A stretch of DNA of 5,751 nt, taken from positions 1 through 5,751 of the forward strand of contig JADWMI010000070.1 in NCBI GenBank assembly GCA_015767395.1, in the 5' to 3' direction. Both the position numbers and the translations under genes were made by a program. Below, piece by piece: positions 1 to 4,597 of the stretch. How positions within the stretch are numbered: position 1 is the stretch's first letter; the number at the start of each line of letters is the position of its first letter. Under the pieces are notes generated by a model, which saw nothing but the letters and a program-made list of their open reading frames with translations, searched no databases and was not told where the DNA came from. Origin of the DNA: Bacteroidota bacterium (lineage in GTDB: Bacteria; Bacteroidota; Bacteroidia; Flavobacteriales; Flavobacteriaceae).

Positions 1-212
1 ACAGATGTAGCTACAGAAATACCACGTTGGCGTTCAATTTCCATAAAATCGGAAGTTGCTCCCTTTTTTATTTTATTGTTTTTTACAGCTCCAGCTTCTT
101 GTATGGCACCACCAAATAATAATAACTTTTCAGTTAAAGTAGTTTTACCTGCATCGGGATGCGAAATAATTCCAAAAGTTCGTCTGCGTTGTATTTCCTC
201 TAAAAAACTCAT
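1..212 (-). CDS. prfC: Peptide chain release factor 3 (RF3), N-terminal part
   Basis: Translational GTPase that recycles RF1/RF2 from the ribosome after termination. Only the first 70 codons are present; the gene runs off the left edge. The protein begins [20 protein letters not shown]. The P-loop SHPDAGKTT lies at residues 17-25 and is followed by [18 protein letters not shown], the usual RF3 continuation. The switch I region with [11 protein letters not shown] lies at about 60-70. [10 protein letters not shown] with RGISVATS separates RF3 from EF-G and EF-Tu. The ATG at 212-210 puts the P-loop at the normal distance from the N-terminus. It is transcribed divergently from idi. Identification is firm; nothing can be said about the missing domains II and III. 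Confidence 0.95.
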   Translation of the reverse strand, partial: MSFLEEIQRRRTFGIISHPDAGKTTLTEKLLLFGGAIQEAGAVKNNKIKKGATSDFMEIERQRGISVATS

Positions 213-229
213 CTGTAAAAATTAGTGTG

Positions 230-350
230 TAAATATATGGTATTCGTGTTAAATTTATTAAAATATGATGGATTAGTGGGTACTTGATATGATTAAAAAT
301 ACCCCCACAAAAAAATAGTTCACATCTGTAAATTTTGAGGTGCAAATATA
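230..350 (-). promoter_or_regulatory. Candidate prfC promoters and leader
   Basis: On the minus strand a perfect Bacteroidota -7 element TATATTTG (TAnnTTTG) lies at 350-343. It would give prfC a leader of roughly 130 nt. A second, imperfect element TATATTTA lies at 237-230, 17 nt before the ATG, a spacing similar to that of the other genes in this window. No clear -33 TTG is visible at the expected distance from either. Between them lies an imperfect hairpin: GTGGGTA at 276-282 against TACCCCCAC at 300-308, with two bulged C residues. Which box is used cannot be decided from the sequence. Confidence 0.4.
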
Positions 351-362
351 GGCTTTAATGTT

Positions 363-399
363 CGAAAGTTGAAGAGATTGAAAGTCGAAAATTGAATAT
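363..399. repeat. Degenerate 7-bp tandem repeat, consensus YGAAAGT
   Basis: Heptamers can be read as CGAAAGT (363-369), TGAAGAG (370-376), a 2-bp slip AT, TGAAAGT (379-385), CGAAAAT (386-392) and TGAATAT (393-399). From memory, arrays of this GAAAGT-type heptamer occur between genes in Bacteroidota; I could not check copy number in this genome. The array sits inside the 336-bp prfC-idi spacer. I see no gene elsewhere in that spacer. Confidence 0.45.
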
Positions 400-523
400 T
401 AGAAGTAGGAGGCTAAATATGAGAAATAAATATAAATGGAAGGAACAAAGCCGATGAATTTTGATATAAAGATTTATTTAGAAATCCTTTAAGTTTAATC
501 TGTAACTTTTTTTAAGAATTGGT

Positions 524-531
524 TATATTTG
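524..531 (+). promoter_or_regulatory. idi operon -7 promoter element
   Basis: TATATTTG matches the Bacteroidota sigma factor -7 consensus TAnnTTTG exactly and ends 17 nt before the ATG at 549. No good TTG is seen at the -33 distance. The element overlaps the possible TTG start at 519, which argues that translation begins at 549. Confidence 0.55.
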
Positions 532-548
532 TGGCTATTCAATATTAT

Positions 549-1067
549 ATGAAAGAAGAACTTGTTGTATTAGTAAATGAGAATGATGAACAAATTGGTT
601 TAATGCCAAAGATGGAAGCCCATGAAAAGGCATTGCTGCACAGGGCATTTTCAGTATTTGTTTTTAATGATAATAACCAGTTAATGTTGCAACAACGTGC
701 AGCCAATAAATACCACTCACCTTTGTTATGGACGAATACTTGTTGCAGTCACCAGCGAGATGGGGAATCAAATTTGGAAGCTGGAGTAAGAAGATTAGAA
801 GAGGAAATGGGCTTTGTTTGTGACTTGGAAGAAAAAACATCCTTTATTTATAAAGCACCATTTGACAATGGCCTAACGGAGCATGAGTTAGACCATGTTA
901 TGGTTGGGTATTATAATGATGATCCAAAAATCAATAGGGAAGAGGTTGAAAGATTTAAATATATGACCGTTGAAGAAGTAAAAGAAGATATGGCTTTAAA
1001 ACCAGAAATTTATACGGAATGGTTTAAAATTATTTTCGAAAAATTTTATGATTATATAAAACATTAA
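549..1067 (+). CDS. idi: Isopentenyl-diphosphate delta-isomerase, type I
   Basis: Cytoplasmic metal-dependent enzyme interconverting isopentenyl diphosphate and dimethylallyl diphosphate for isoprenoid synthesis. At 172 residues from ATG 549 it has the normal length for the Nudix-fold type I family. Residues aligning with E. coli Idi are all visible: metal-binding His25, His31 and His68, catalytic Cys66 in LWTNTCCSH (61-68), Glu86 in the degenerate Nudix helix RRLEEEMG (81-88), and Glu111/Glu113 in TEHELDHV, of which Glu113 is the catalytic acid. An upstream TTG at 519 would add 10 residues but falls within the promoter. It is first in an operon: the next ORF begins 2 bp after its stop. I am very confident of the function. 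Confidence 0.95.
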   Translation: MKEELVVLVNENDEQIGLMPKMEAHEKALLHRAFSVFVFNDNNQLMLQQRAANKYHSPLLWTNTCCSHQRDGESNLEAGVRRLEEEMGFVCDLEEKTSFIYKAPFDNGLTEHELDHVMVGYYNDDPKINREEVERFKYMTVEEVKEDMALKPEIYTEWFKIIFEKFYDYIKH

Positions 1068-1069
1068 AG

Positions 1070-1366
1070 ATGAAAATAATTGAACTGAAATTTATTGAAA
1101 GTTGGGGCGCAACAAGAGAAAAGGGGCGATTAAATTTTGCTTTAAGAACTGGGATTGTTTGGAGTGTTATTACAGCCATCATATCTAAAGTTTTTGAATT
1201 GTCTAAACATTCCTTTTCGGAAGTTTATTTTTCAAAATCTTTTTTGAGTTTCTTTGCTTTTTTCATCATCATTGGAGCCATGATTTTTTGGAAATTTATT
1301 TGGGAGCATAATGAAAGAAAATACCATAAATTGTTAAAAGAAAAAGAAGATGAAAGTAACAGTTAA
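1070..1366 (+). CDS. Small two-helix membrane protein of unknown function
   Basis: I do not recognise the family. The 98-residue product has two hydrophobic segments, about 27-43 (TGIVWSVITAIISKVFE) and about 57-78 (beginning SFLSFFAFFIIIGAMIFWKF). A charged C-terminal tail (KLLKEKEDE) follows, so it is probably a small inner-membrane protein. Its ATG lies 2 bp after the idi stop, and its last 17 bp overlap the start of the downstream pterin synthase gene. This arrangement makes translational coupling likely and supports it as a real gene. A partner or regulatory role toward either neighbour is possible, but nothing in the sequence shows it. Confidence 0.75.
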   Translation: MKIIELKFIESWGATREKGRLNFALRTGIVWSVITAIISKVFELSKHSFSEVYFSKSFLSFFAFFIIIGAMIFWKFIWEHNERKYHKLLKEKEDESNS

Positions 1367-1760
1367 TAGAAAATCTCATTTTAATGCCGCGCATAGGCTT
1401 TATAATGCAGATTGGAGCGACGCAAGAAATGCCACCGTTTTTGGTAAATGTGCCAATCCGAACTATCATGGTCATAATTATGAATTAATTGTATCTGTAA
1501 AAGGTGAAATTCACCCAGAGACGGGTTTTGTGATGGATATGAAAGTTTTAAAACAATTAATTGAGTTAGAAATTGAAGAAAAACTCGATCATAAAAATTT
1601 AAATGAAGAAATCCCTGAATTTAAAACACTCAATCCAACTGCTGAAAACATTGCAGTTGTAATTTGGAATATATTACGAAGTAAAATTGATGTGAAATTA
1701 GAGCTTGCAATTACACTTTATGAAACCCCTCGAAATTTTGTAACCTATTCCGGAGAATAA
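1350..1760 (+). CDS. 6-pyruvoyl-tetrahydropterin synthase / QueD family protein
   Basis: T-fold enzyme acting on 7,8-dihydroneopterin triphosphate. Family members make 6-carboxy-tetrahydropterin (queuosine path) or 6-pyruvoyl-tetrahydropterin (biopterin path). The length, 136 residues, is typical. Zinc ligands are His15 (NAAHRL), His40 and His42 (HGH). The catalytic Cys34 lies in FGKCANPNYHGHNY, with Asp80-His81 in LDHKNL completing the triad. Glu99 (PTAENIA) and Glu125 (YETPRN) would hold the pterin ring. The Cys-x5-HGH spacing resembles animal PTPS rather than the Cys-x3-HGH of E. coli QueD, so the exact product is open and I give no symbol. The ATG overlaps the preceding ORF by 17 bp. The stop abuts the stop of the convergent gene, with no terminator between. 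Confidence 0.88.
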   Translation: MKVTVNRKSHFNAAHRLYNADWSDARNATVFGKCANPNYHGHNYELIVSVKGEIHPETGFVMDMKVLKQLIELEIEEKLDHKNLNEEIPEFKTLNPTAENIAVVIWNILRSKIDVKLELAITLYETPRNFVTYSGE

Positions 1761-2354
1761 TTAATTATCTTTTTTCTGTTTGTTCAATTCATCTTGTAAT
1801 TGACGTCTAACCTTTTGCTCACGTTCTAGGGCTGTTTTTCTGTGCGTTTCAAATTCTTCATCCAATTCTTTCAGATCCTGTTTAACTTGAGTGGTAACAC
1901 TATTACTCATTTTAAATTTTGATATAAAAAACAATAGTAAAATTGTGAGAACTGCAATAATGGAAATTAAAATTGTTTTAAATAAACTTTTTTCTAATTC
2001 CATTCCAATAAATGAAATACTTTGCGTTTCATTTTTTAGCTTGAGGATACTATTAGCAGATGTTTTTAATGCAGAATTTAAACTATCAATAGATTTTATT
2101 TGAGCATTAATGATTGAATTTGCATTTGTTACTTTTTTATTAGAAGCCGAAATAGAATCTATAACATTGGATTTTAATTTAAGAATCCATTCCGTTTTTA
2201 CATTTTTATAATCTTTGTAATTATAAGATTTCGTTACTAAGTAATCAAATTGATTGCTTACAGAACCAGTATCTATAAATTTTTTCGTTGTTTGACCAAA
2301 CAGGATTGTAGTCGTTAAAAAAAAGCTTAATAATATGCAAAATGTTGTTCTCAT
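1761..2354 (-). CDS. Exported/membrane coiled-coil protein, unknown function
   Basis: Not recognised by function. From the ATG at 2354 the 197-residue product starts with a signal-like segment (MRTTFCILLSFFLTTTILFGQ). A Ser/Asn/Lys-rich helical stretch of about 100 residues likely forms a coiled coil. One transmembrane helix lies at about 126-147 (beginning KTILISIIAVLTILLLFFIS), and the last 50 residues are highly charged coiled coil (KELDEEFETHRKTALEREQK). Predicted topology is a periplasmic coiled coil, a membrane anchor and a cytoplasmic coiled coil. An ATG at 2384 would add 10 residues, but a near-consensus -7 box TATGTTTT at 2385-2378 overlaps it, favouring 2354. From memory, similar flavobacterial proteins are sometimes labelled tRNA (guanine-N1)-methyltransferase; no methyltransferase motif is present and I would not use that name. 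Confidence 0.8.
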   Translation of the reverse strand: MRTTFCILLSFFLTTTILFGQTTKKFIDTGSVSNQFDYLVTKSYNYKDYKNVKTEWILKLKSNVIDSISASNKKVTNANSIINAQIKSIDSLNSALKTSANSILKLKNETQSISFIGMELEKSLFKTILISIIAVLTILLLFFISKFKMSNSVTTQVKQDLKELDEEFETHRKTALEREQKVRRQLQDELNKQKKDN

Positions 2355-2501
2355 AATTGTTTGCTTAGGTATTTTATAAAACATAAACGAAGTAAAAAAT
2401 TACTTATTGTTATAAATGCATTTTTGCGGGCAATTTACTAATTATTTGTGTAAACCGACTAGATTTCATATAATTAATTGATATTTGTTAAAATTTAGGA
2501 A

Positions 2502-3029
2502 ATGAAAAAATATATTATTTCAATCATATTGTTGCTAAGTGTTGTTATAATAAGTGCGAAAATGTTTAATGCTACTATGAGGAAAATTGAAATTGGTGAT
2601 CATGTTCCAAACTTTAGTTTGAGAGATCAGAATAATAAAATATTTAACAGTGATGACAATATAGGAAAGCCGATGATTATTTATTTTTATCCGAAAGATG
2701 ATACACCAGGGTGTACTAAACAGGCTTGTAAATTTAGAGATGAGTTTGAGAATTTCACAGATTTAGGAGCGATGGTTATTGGGATTAGTGCGGATAATAT
2801 TGAATCTCATAAAAAATTTGAAGAAAAATATAATTTACCATTTATACTATTGGCTGATACAGAAAATGAAGTACGCTCATTATTTGGTGTTCCTAAAAAT
2901 CTATTTCTTATTCCTGGAAGGGTTACTTATGTAATTGATAAAAGAGGAGTGGTACAATATATTTTTAATAGCCAGCTTGGCACAGAAAAACACATAGAAA
3001 ATTCACTTCAAAAATTAAAAAATATATAA
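2502..3029 (+). CDS. bcp: Exported thioredoxin-dependent peroxiredoxin, PrxQ/Bcp type
   Basis: Reduces hydrogen peroxide and organic peroxides using thioredoxin-type donors. After an N-terminal hydrophobic segment (4-19, IISIILLLSVVIISAK), the peroxiredoxin domain begins near residue 30 (EIGDHVPNFSL). The active site PKDDTPGCTKQAC gives peroxidatic Cys71 and resolving Cys76, the five-residue spacing of atypical 2-Cys PrxQ. Arg140 in PGRVTYVID is the conserved active-site Arg. The C-terminal half resembles plant/cyanobacterial PrxQ. ISA at 17-19 could be a signal peptidase site; there is no lipobox Cys. A start at ATG 2577 (MRKIEIGD) would make an ordinary cytosolic enzyme, but the upstream codons are open and encode a convincing export segment. 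A weak -7 box, GATATTTG, lies at 2480-2487. Confidence 0.9.
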   Translation: MKKYIISIILLLSVVIISAKMFNATMRKIEIGDHVPNFSLRDQNNKIFNSDDNIGKPMIIYFYPKDDTPGCTKQACKFRDEFENFTDLGAMVIGISADNIESHKKFEEKYNLPFILLADTENEVRSLFGVPKNLFLIPGRVTYVIDKRGVVQYIFNSQLGTEKHIENSLQKLKNI

Positions 3030-3064
3030 GACTGAAAGCATATTATGCAAGCGGCCTTATATAT
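3022..3064. terminator. AT-rich inverted repeat between convergent genes
   Basis: A perfect 9-bp inverted repeat has ATATATAAG at 3022-3030 and CTTATATAT at 3056-3064. The 25-nt loop itself contains GCATA/TATGC (3038-3048). The left arm includes the peroxiredoxin stop codon. It lies between two convergent genes and may end transcription both ways, but the stem is almost all A/T and no long T run follows, so this is a weak call. Confidence 0.35.
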
Positions 3065-3073
3065 AAAACAAAC

Positions 3074-3445
3074 TTAATGTTTAGATGCTTTTAGAATGTT
3101 GTTTTTAAACTGAAACTTAAAAATTGCTTTGCAAATAGTGGAATTGGGCTTATTGTCTTTATGTTTTACTGTTAGTGCTAACTGTAATTCAGCATTGTTA
3201 AATATTTTGATTTTAGACTCAATGACTAATTTGTCATCTAAAAATGCGTTTTTTAATATATCCAACTTGTATAATTTAGCTGGGGTATTCATTATATCAG
3301 GATTGTTGGCAATTATTGTTGAAGCGAACTTTTCCATTTCTCCATATAAAATAGAAGGAAGCAATGCATTGTGATTGTTAATGTCCTTTTTTGTAACGGT
3401 GAAGCAGATTTTTGGGTTTTCTGGAGCAACTTGTAAATTTTTCAT
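3074..3445 (-). CDS. Hotdog-fold thioesterase-like protein
   Basis: 123 residues, a length typical of a single hotdog domain. The pattern fits acyl-CoA thioesterase-like proteins. A strand and Asn-rich turn (VTKKDINNHNALLPS, 17-31) are followed by the long central helix (ILYGEMEKFASTIIA). Then come strands with LDILKNAFLDDKLVIESKI, where family members have a sequence like VDFLKPVRVGD, and a final strand CKAIFKFQF. The typical glycine of the helix-entry motif is replaced here (HNALLPS), so catalytic activity is uncertain. No signal peptide is present, so it should be cytoplasmic. It is transcribed alone: a terminator lies upstream (3598-3633) and the convergent peroxiredoxin downstream. The family call rests on pattern memory, not alignment. 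Confidence 0.65.
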   Translation of the reverse strand: MKNLQVAPENPKICFTVTKKDINNHNALLPSILYGEMEKFASTIIANNPDIMNTPAKLYKLDILKNAFLDDKLVIESKIKIFNNAELQLALTVKHKDNKPNSTICKAIFKFQFKNNILKASKH

Positions 3446-3597
3446 AATTTTTGTTTAATTGTATTAACTTAAGGGTATGGGTAATCGTGTTTTTGCATTA
3501 ATTGTAATTTGATTGAAAAGTATACAATTGGATGTGTAAAGCTGTTGTGTAATGTTTAAGTGTTTCATGATTATTGTTTTTAAATTAAATTTATCGC

Positions 3598-3633
3598 AAA
3601 AAAAAAGGTGCTTTTTGTAAAAGCACCTTTTTT
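3598..3633 (-). terminator. Strong intrinsic terminator downstream of a small minus-strand ORF
   Basis: Perfect 15-bp arms (3601-3615 and 3619-3633) with a 3-nt loop have the core GGTGCTTTT/AAAAGCACC. Read on the minus strand, it ends in a run of T (A at 3598-3606 on the plus strand). It could work in both directions, but nothing on the plus strand upstream looks like a gene, whereas a minus-strand ORF stops 22 bp before it. It also lies between that ORF and the start of the hotdog gene at 3445. The remaining DNA at 3446-3597 shows no gene. Confidence 0.8.
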
Positions 3634-3654
3634 ATATTTTTAAAATTGATTTGA

Positions 3655-3798
3655 TCATTTCCTAAAATTATTGAAAGTGCTTTTTTGTACGTAAATATGT
3701 TGTTGCTTAAAATTACGTGTAACATACATGGAACGAATCGATTGTATCATCGAAATGAGCGTGTTTAGAATTGTGATATGTACATTGTTTACTTTCAT
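3655..3798 (-). CDS. Small ORF of 47 codons in its own transcription unit
   Basis: I do not recognise this product. It begins MKVNNVHITILNTLISMI and ends YVQKSTFNNFRK. The N-terminal half is hydrophobic and helix-like; the C-terminal half is strongly basic with many K, R, Q and H and almost no acidic residues. Support is contextual. A perfect -7 box lies just upstream, a strong terminator lies 22 bp past the stop, and by my count GC is about 29% across the ORF against about 17% in the next 170 bp (3801-3970). The -7 box ends 8 nt before the ATG at 3798, so translation would be nearly leaderless, or start at ATG 3750 (31 aa) or 3729 (24 aa). An untranslated small RNA is the alternative. Confidence 0.45.
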   Translation of the reverse strand: MKVNNVHITILNTLISMIQSIRSMYVTRNFKQQHIYVQKSTFNNFRK

Positions 3799-3806
3799 AA
3801 TAGAAT

Positions 3807-3814
3807 CAAAAATA
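3807..3814 (-). promoter_or_regulatory. -7 promoter element for the small minus-strand unit
   Basis: The minus strand reads TATTTTTG, an exact match to TAnnTTTG. No clear TTG is seen at the -33 position. Transcription from here would end at the hairpin at 3633-3598, giving an RNA of roughly 200 nt. Confidence 0.45.
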
Positions 3815-3846
3815 GTAATAATATTTAAATAGAGGTGAAATTTTAT

Positions 3847-3909
3847 GTTAATTTATGAAAAACTTAACTTTTGTTAATTATTTAACAATAAAATGCTTTT
3901 TTTGGTTAA
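3847..3909. promoter_or_regulatory. Palindrome and GTTAA half-site cluster, possible operator
   Basis: A perfect inverted repeat, TTGTTAA at 3871-3877 and TTAACAA at 3882-3888, is separated by TTAT. GTTAA or its complement occurs five times within 63 bp: 3847-3851, 3864-3868, 3873-3877, 3882-3886 and 3905-3909. It lies between the divergent small ORF and the gene at 4003, where a shared regulator could bind. The DNA is very A/T-rich, so chance is a real possibility. Confidence 0.3.
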
Positions 3910-3970
3910 TGAATGAGGTAAGTTCAATTTTAAAAAATTAAAATTTATCTTTTAATTTGTCAATTTCTCG

Positions 3971-3978
3971 TACCTTTG
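3971..3978 (+). promoter_or_regulatory. -7 promoter element of the 88-aa gene
   Basis: TACCTTTG matches TAnnTTTG exactly and ends 24 nt before the ATG at 4003. A TTTG at 3956-3959 is too close to act as the usual -33 element, and none is seen further upstream. Confidence 0.55.
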
Positions 3979-4002
3979 TAAATATTTTAAAATTAGAAAA
4001 TT

Positions 4003-4269
4003 ATGGCAAGTATTAAAAACTTAAAAAAAGATATTAATTACATTTTAGGTGATGTTATTGAAGAATGTTATACTTGGGAATTATTTAACCCAAAAGCTGA
4101 TAAAAAGGCTTCTGAAGCAATTATAGATGAAGCAATTGAAGCATTTGATTCTTTGATTGAAATGATAAATGCAAAAGATGTTGAAAACAAAAAAGCTCAT
4201 TTTAAGAGTGTTGAGGCTTCTTTAGAAGCGACAGCTAATAAATTGATTGAAAGAGTTAATAAACTTTAA
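4003..4269 (+). CDS. Small conserved-looking helical protein (88 aa)
   Basis: Soluble, apparently all-helical protein with no signal peptide or membrane segment. It starts MASIKNLKKDINYILGDVIE and is rich in A, E, K and I. Heptad-like spacing in IDEAIEAFDSLIEMINAKDV suggests a helical bundle. I recall proteins of this sequence type as conserved hypotheticals in Flavobacteriia, but no function is known to me. It has its own exact -7 promoter element and a hairpin at its 3' end, and is followed by another small gene. There is no recognisable catalytic motif; binding or structural roles are the natural guesses. I am confident that it is a real gene. Confidence 0.85.
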   Translation: MASIKNLKKDINYILGDVIEECYTWELFNPKADKKASEAIIDEAIEAFDSLIEMINAKDVENKKAHFKSVEASLEATANKLIERVNKL

Positions 4270-4277
4270 CTCTTTTT
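4250..4277 (+). terminator. Hairpin terminator overlapping the 3' end of the 88-aa gene
   Basis: AAAGAGTTAA at 4250-4259 pairs with TTAACTCTTT at 4266-4275, giving a 10-bp stem with a 6-nt loop and further T to 4277. The stem contains the last codons and the stop codon. It would end or reduce transcription before the 65-aa gene. Confidence 0.5.
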
Positions 4278-4281
4278 ATTG

Positions 4282-4310
4282 TTGAAATTTGTATTTTTTT
4301 TGTATTTTTA
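4282..4310 (+). promoter_or_regulatory. Possible promoter of the 65-aa gene
   Basis: TTG at 4282-4284, an 18-bp spacer and TATTTTTA at 4303-4310 fit the Bacteroidota -33/-7 layout with one mismatch in the -7 box. The DNA is T-rich, so this is tentative. The leader would be about 50 nt and A-rich. Confidence 0.35.
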
Positions 4311-4368
4311 ACACAATAGATGAACAAAAAAAGCGTTATTAAAATATCAACTAAAAACCCTATAATTT

Positions 4369-4566
4369 ATGCCTAGAGCAATATTTGAGTATACTAAAAC
4401 CATTCTCGAGAAAGTTAGCTTTAATAAAGAATTATTTAAAAAAGAATTAGAAAAAGCAGTAGATAGGTTATTGCCTTATGAAGTAAAAGAATTATTTTTA
4501 TGGTTAAGAGAATTTACCTATAACAAACCAGAATTATCAGTTTGTTTAACTGTAATTAAAGTTTAA
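4369..4566 (+). CDS. Small conserved-looking protein (65 aa)
   Basis: Begins MPRAIFEYTKTILEKVSFNK and ends PELSVCLTVIKV. Mostly helical and charged with no signal peptide; KELEKAVDRLLPYEVKEL and LWLREF look amphipathic, and one Cys lies near the C-terminus. I recall close relatives as short conserved hypotheticals in Bacteroidota, with MPR-IFEYTKT-LEKVSF and LLPYE-EEL as the constant parts. No function is known to me. It lies 99 bp after the 88-aa gene, with a hairpin and a possible promoter between. Its stop immediately precedes the bidirectional terminator shared with oxyR. Confidence 0.8.
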   Translation: MPRAIFEYTKTILEKVSFNKELFKKELEKAVDRLLPYEVKELFLWLREFTYNKPELSVCLTVIKV

Positions 4567-4597
4567 AAAAAAAAGGAGCGTTAAGCTCCTTTTTTTT
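4567..4597. terminator. Bidirectional terminator shared by the 65-aa gene and oxyR
   Basis: Stem 4567-4579 (A8 then GGAGC) pairs with 4585-4597 (GCTCC then T8) around a 5-nt loop. It gives a U tract in both directions. The oxyR stop codon (4583-4581) lies in the loop, and the stem encodes the last oxyR residues, KKGA. Confidence 0.85.

Noticed and set aside
145..345. 66-codon minus-strand ORF over the prfC start
   Set aside because: It is out of frame with the clear RF3 N-terminus and runs through the prfC leader; the product shows no family features.
519..548. TTG start giving idi 10 extra residues
   Set aside because: The exact -7 box at 524-531 overlaps it, and the ATG at 549 gives normal family length and numbering close to E. 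coli Idi.
1891..2103. 70-codon plus-strand ORF
   Set aside because: Antisense shadow of the coiled-coil gene, whose own frame is longer and has coherent signal, coil and membrane segments.
3129..3374. 81-codon plus-strand ORF
   Set aside because: Antisense shadow of the hotdog-like gene; no start signal or promoter supports it.
3446..3597. Search for a plus-strand gene that would use the terminator at 3598-3633
   Set aside because: The only plus-strand ATG frames are about 6-11 codons; the hairpin is better explained by the minus-strand unit.
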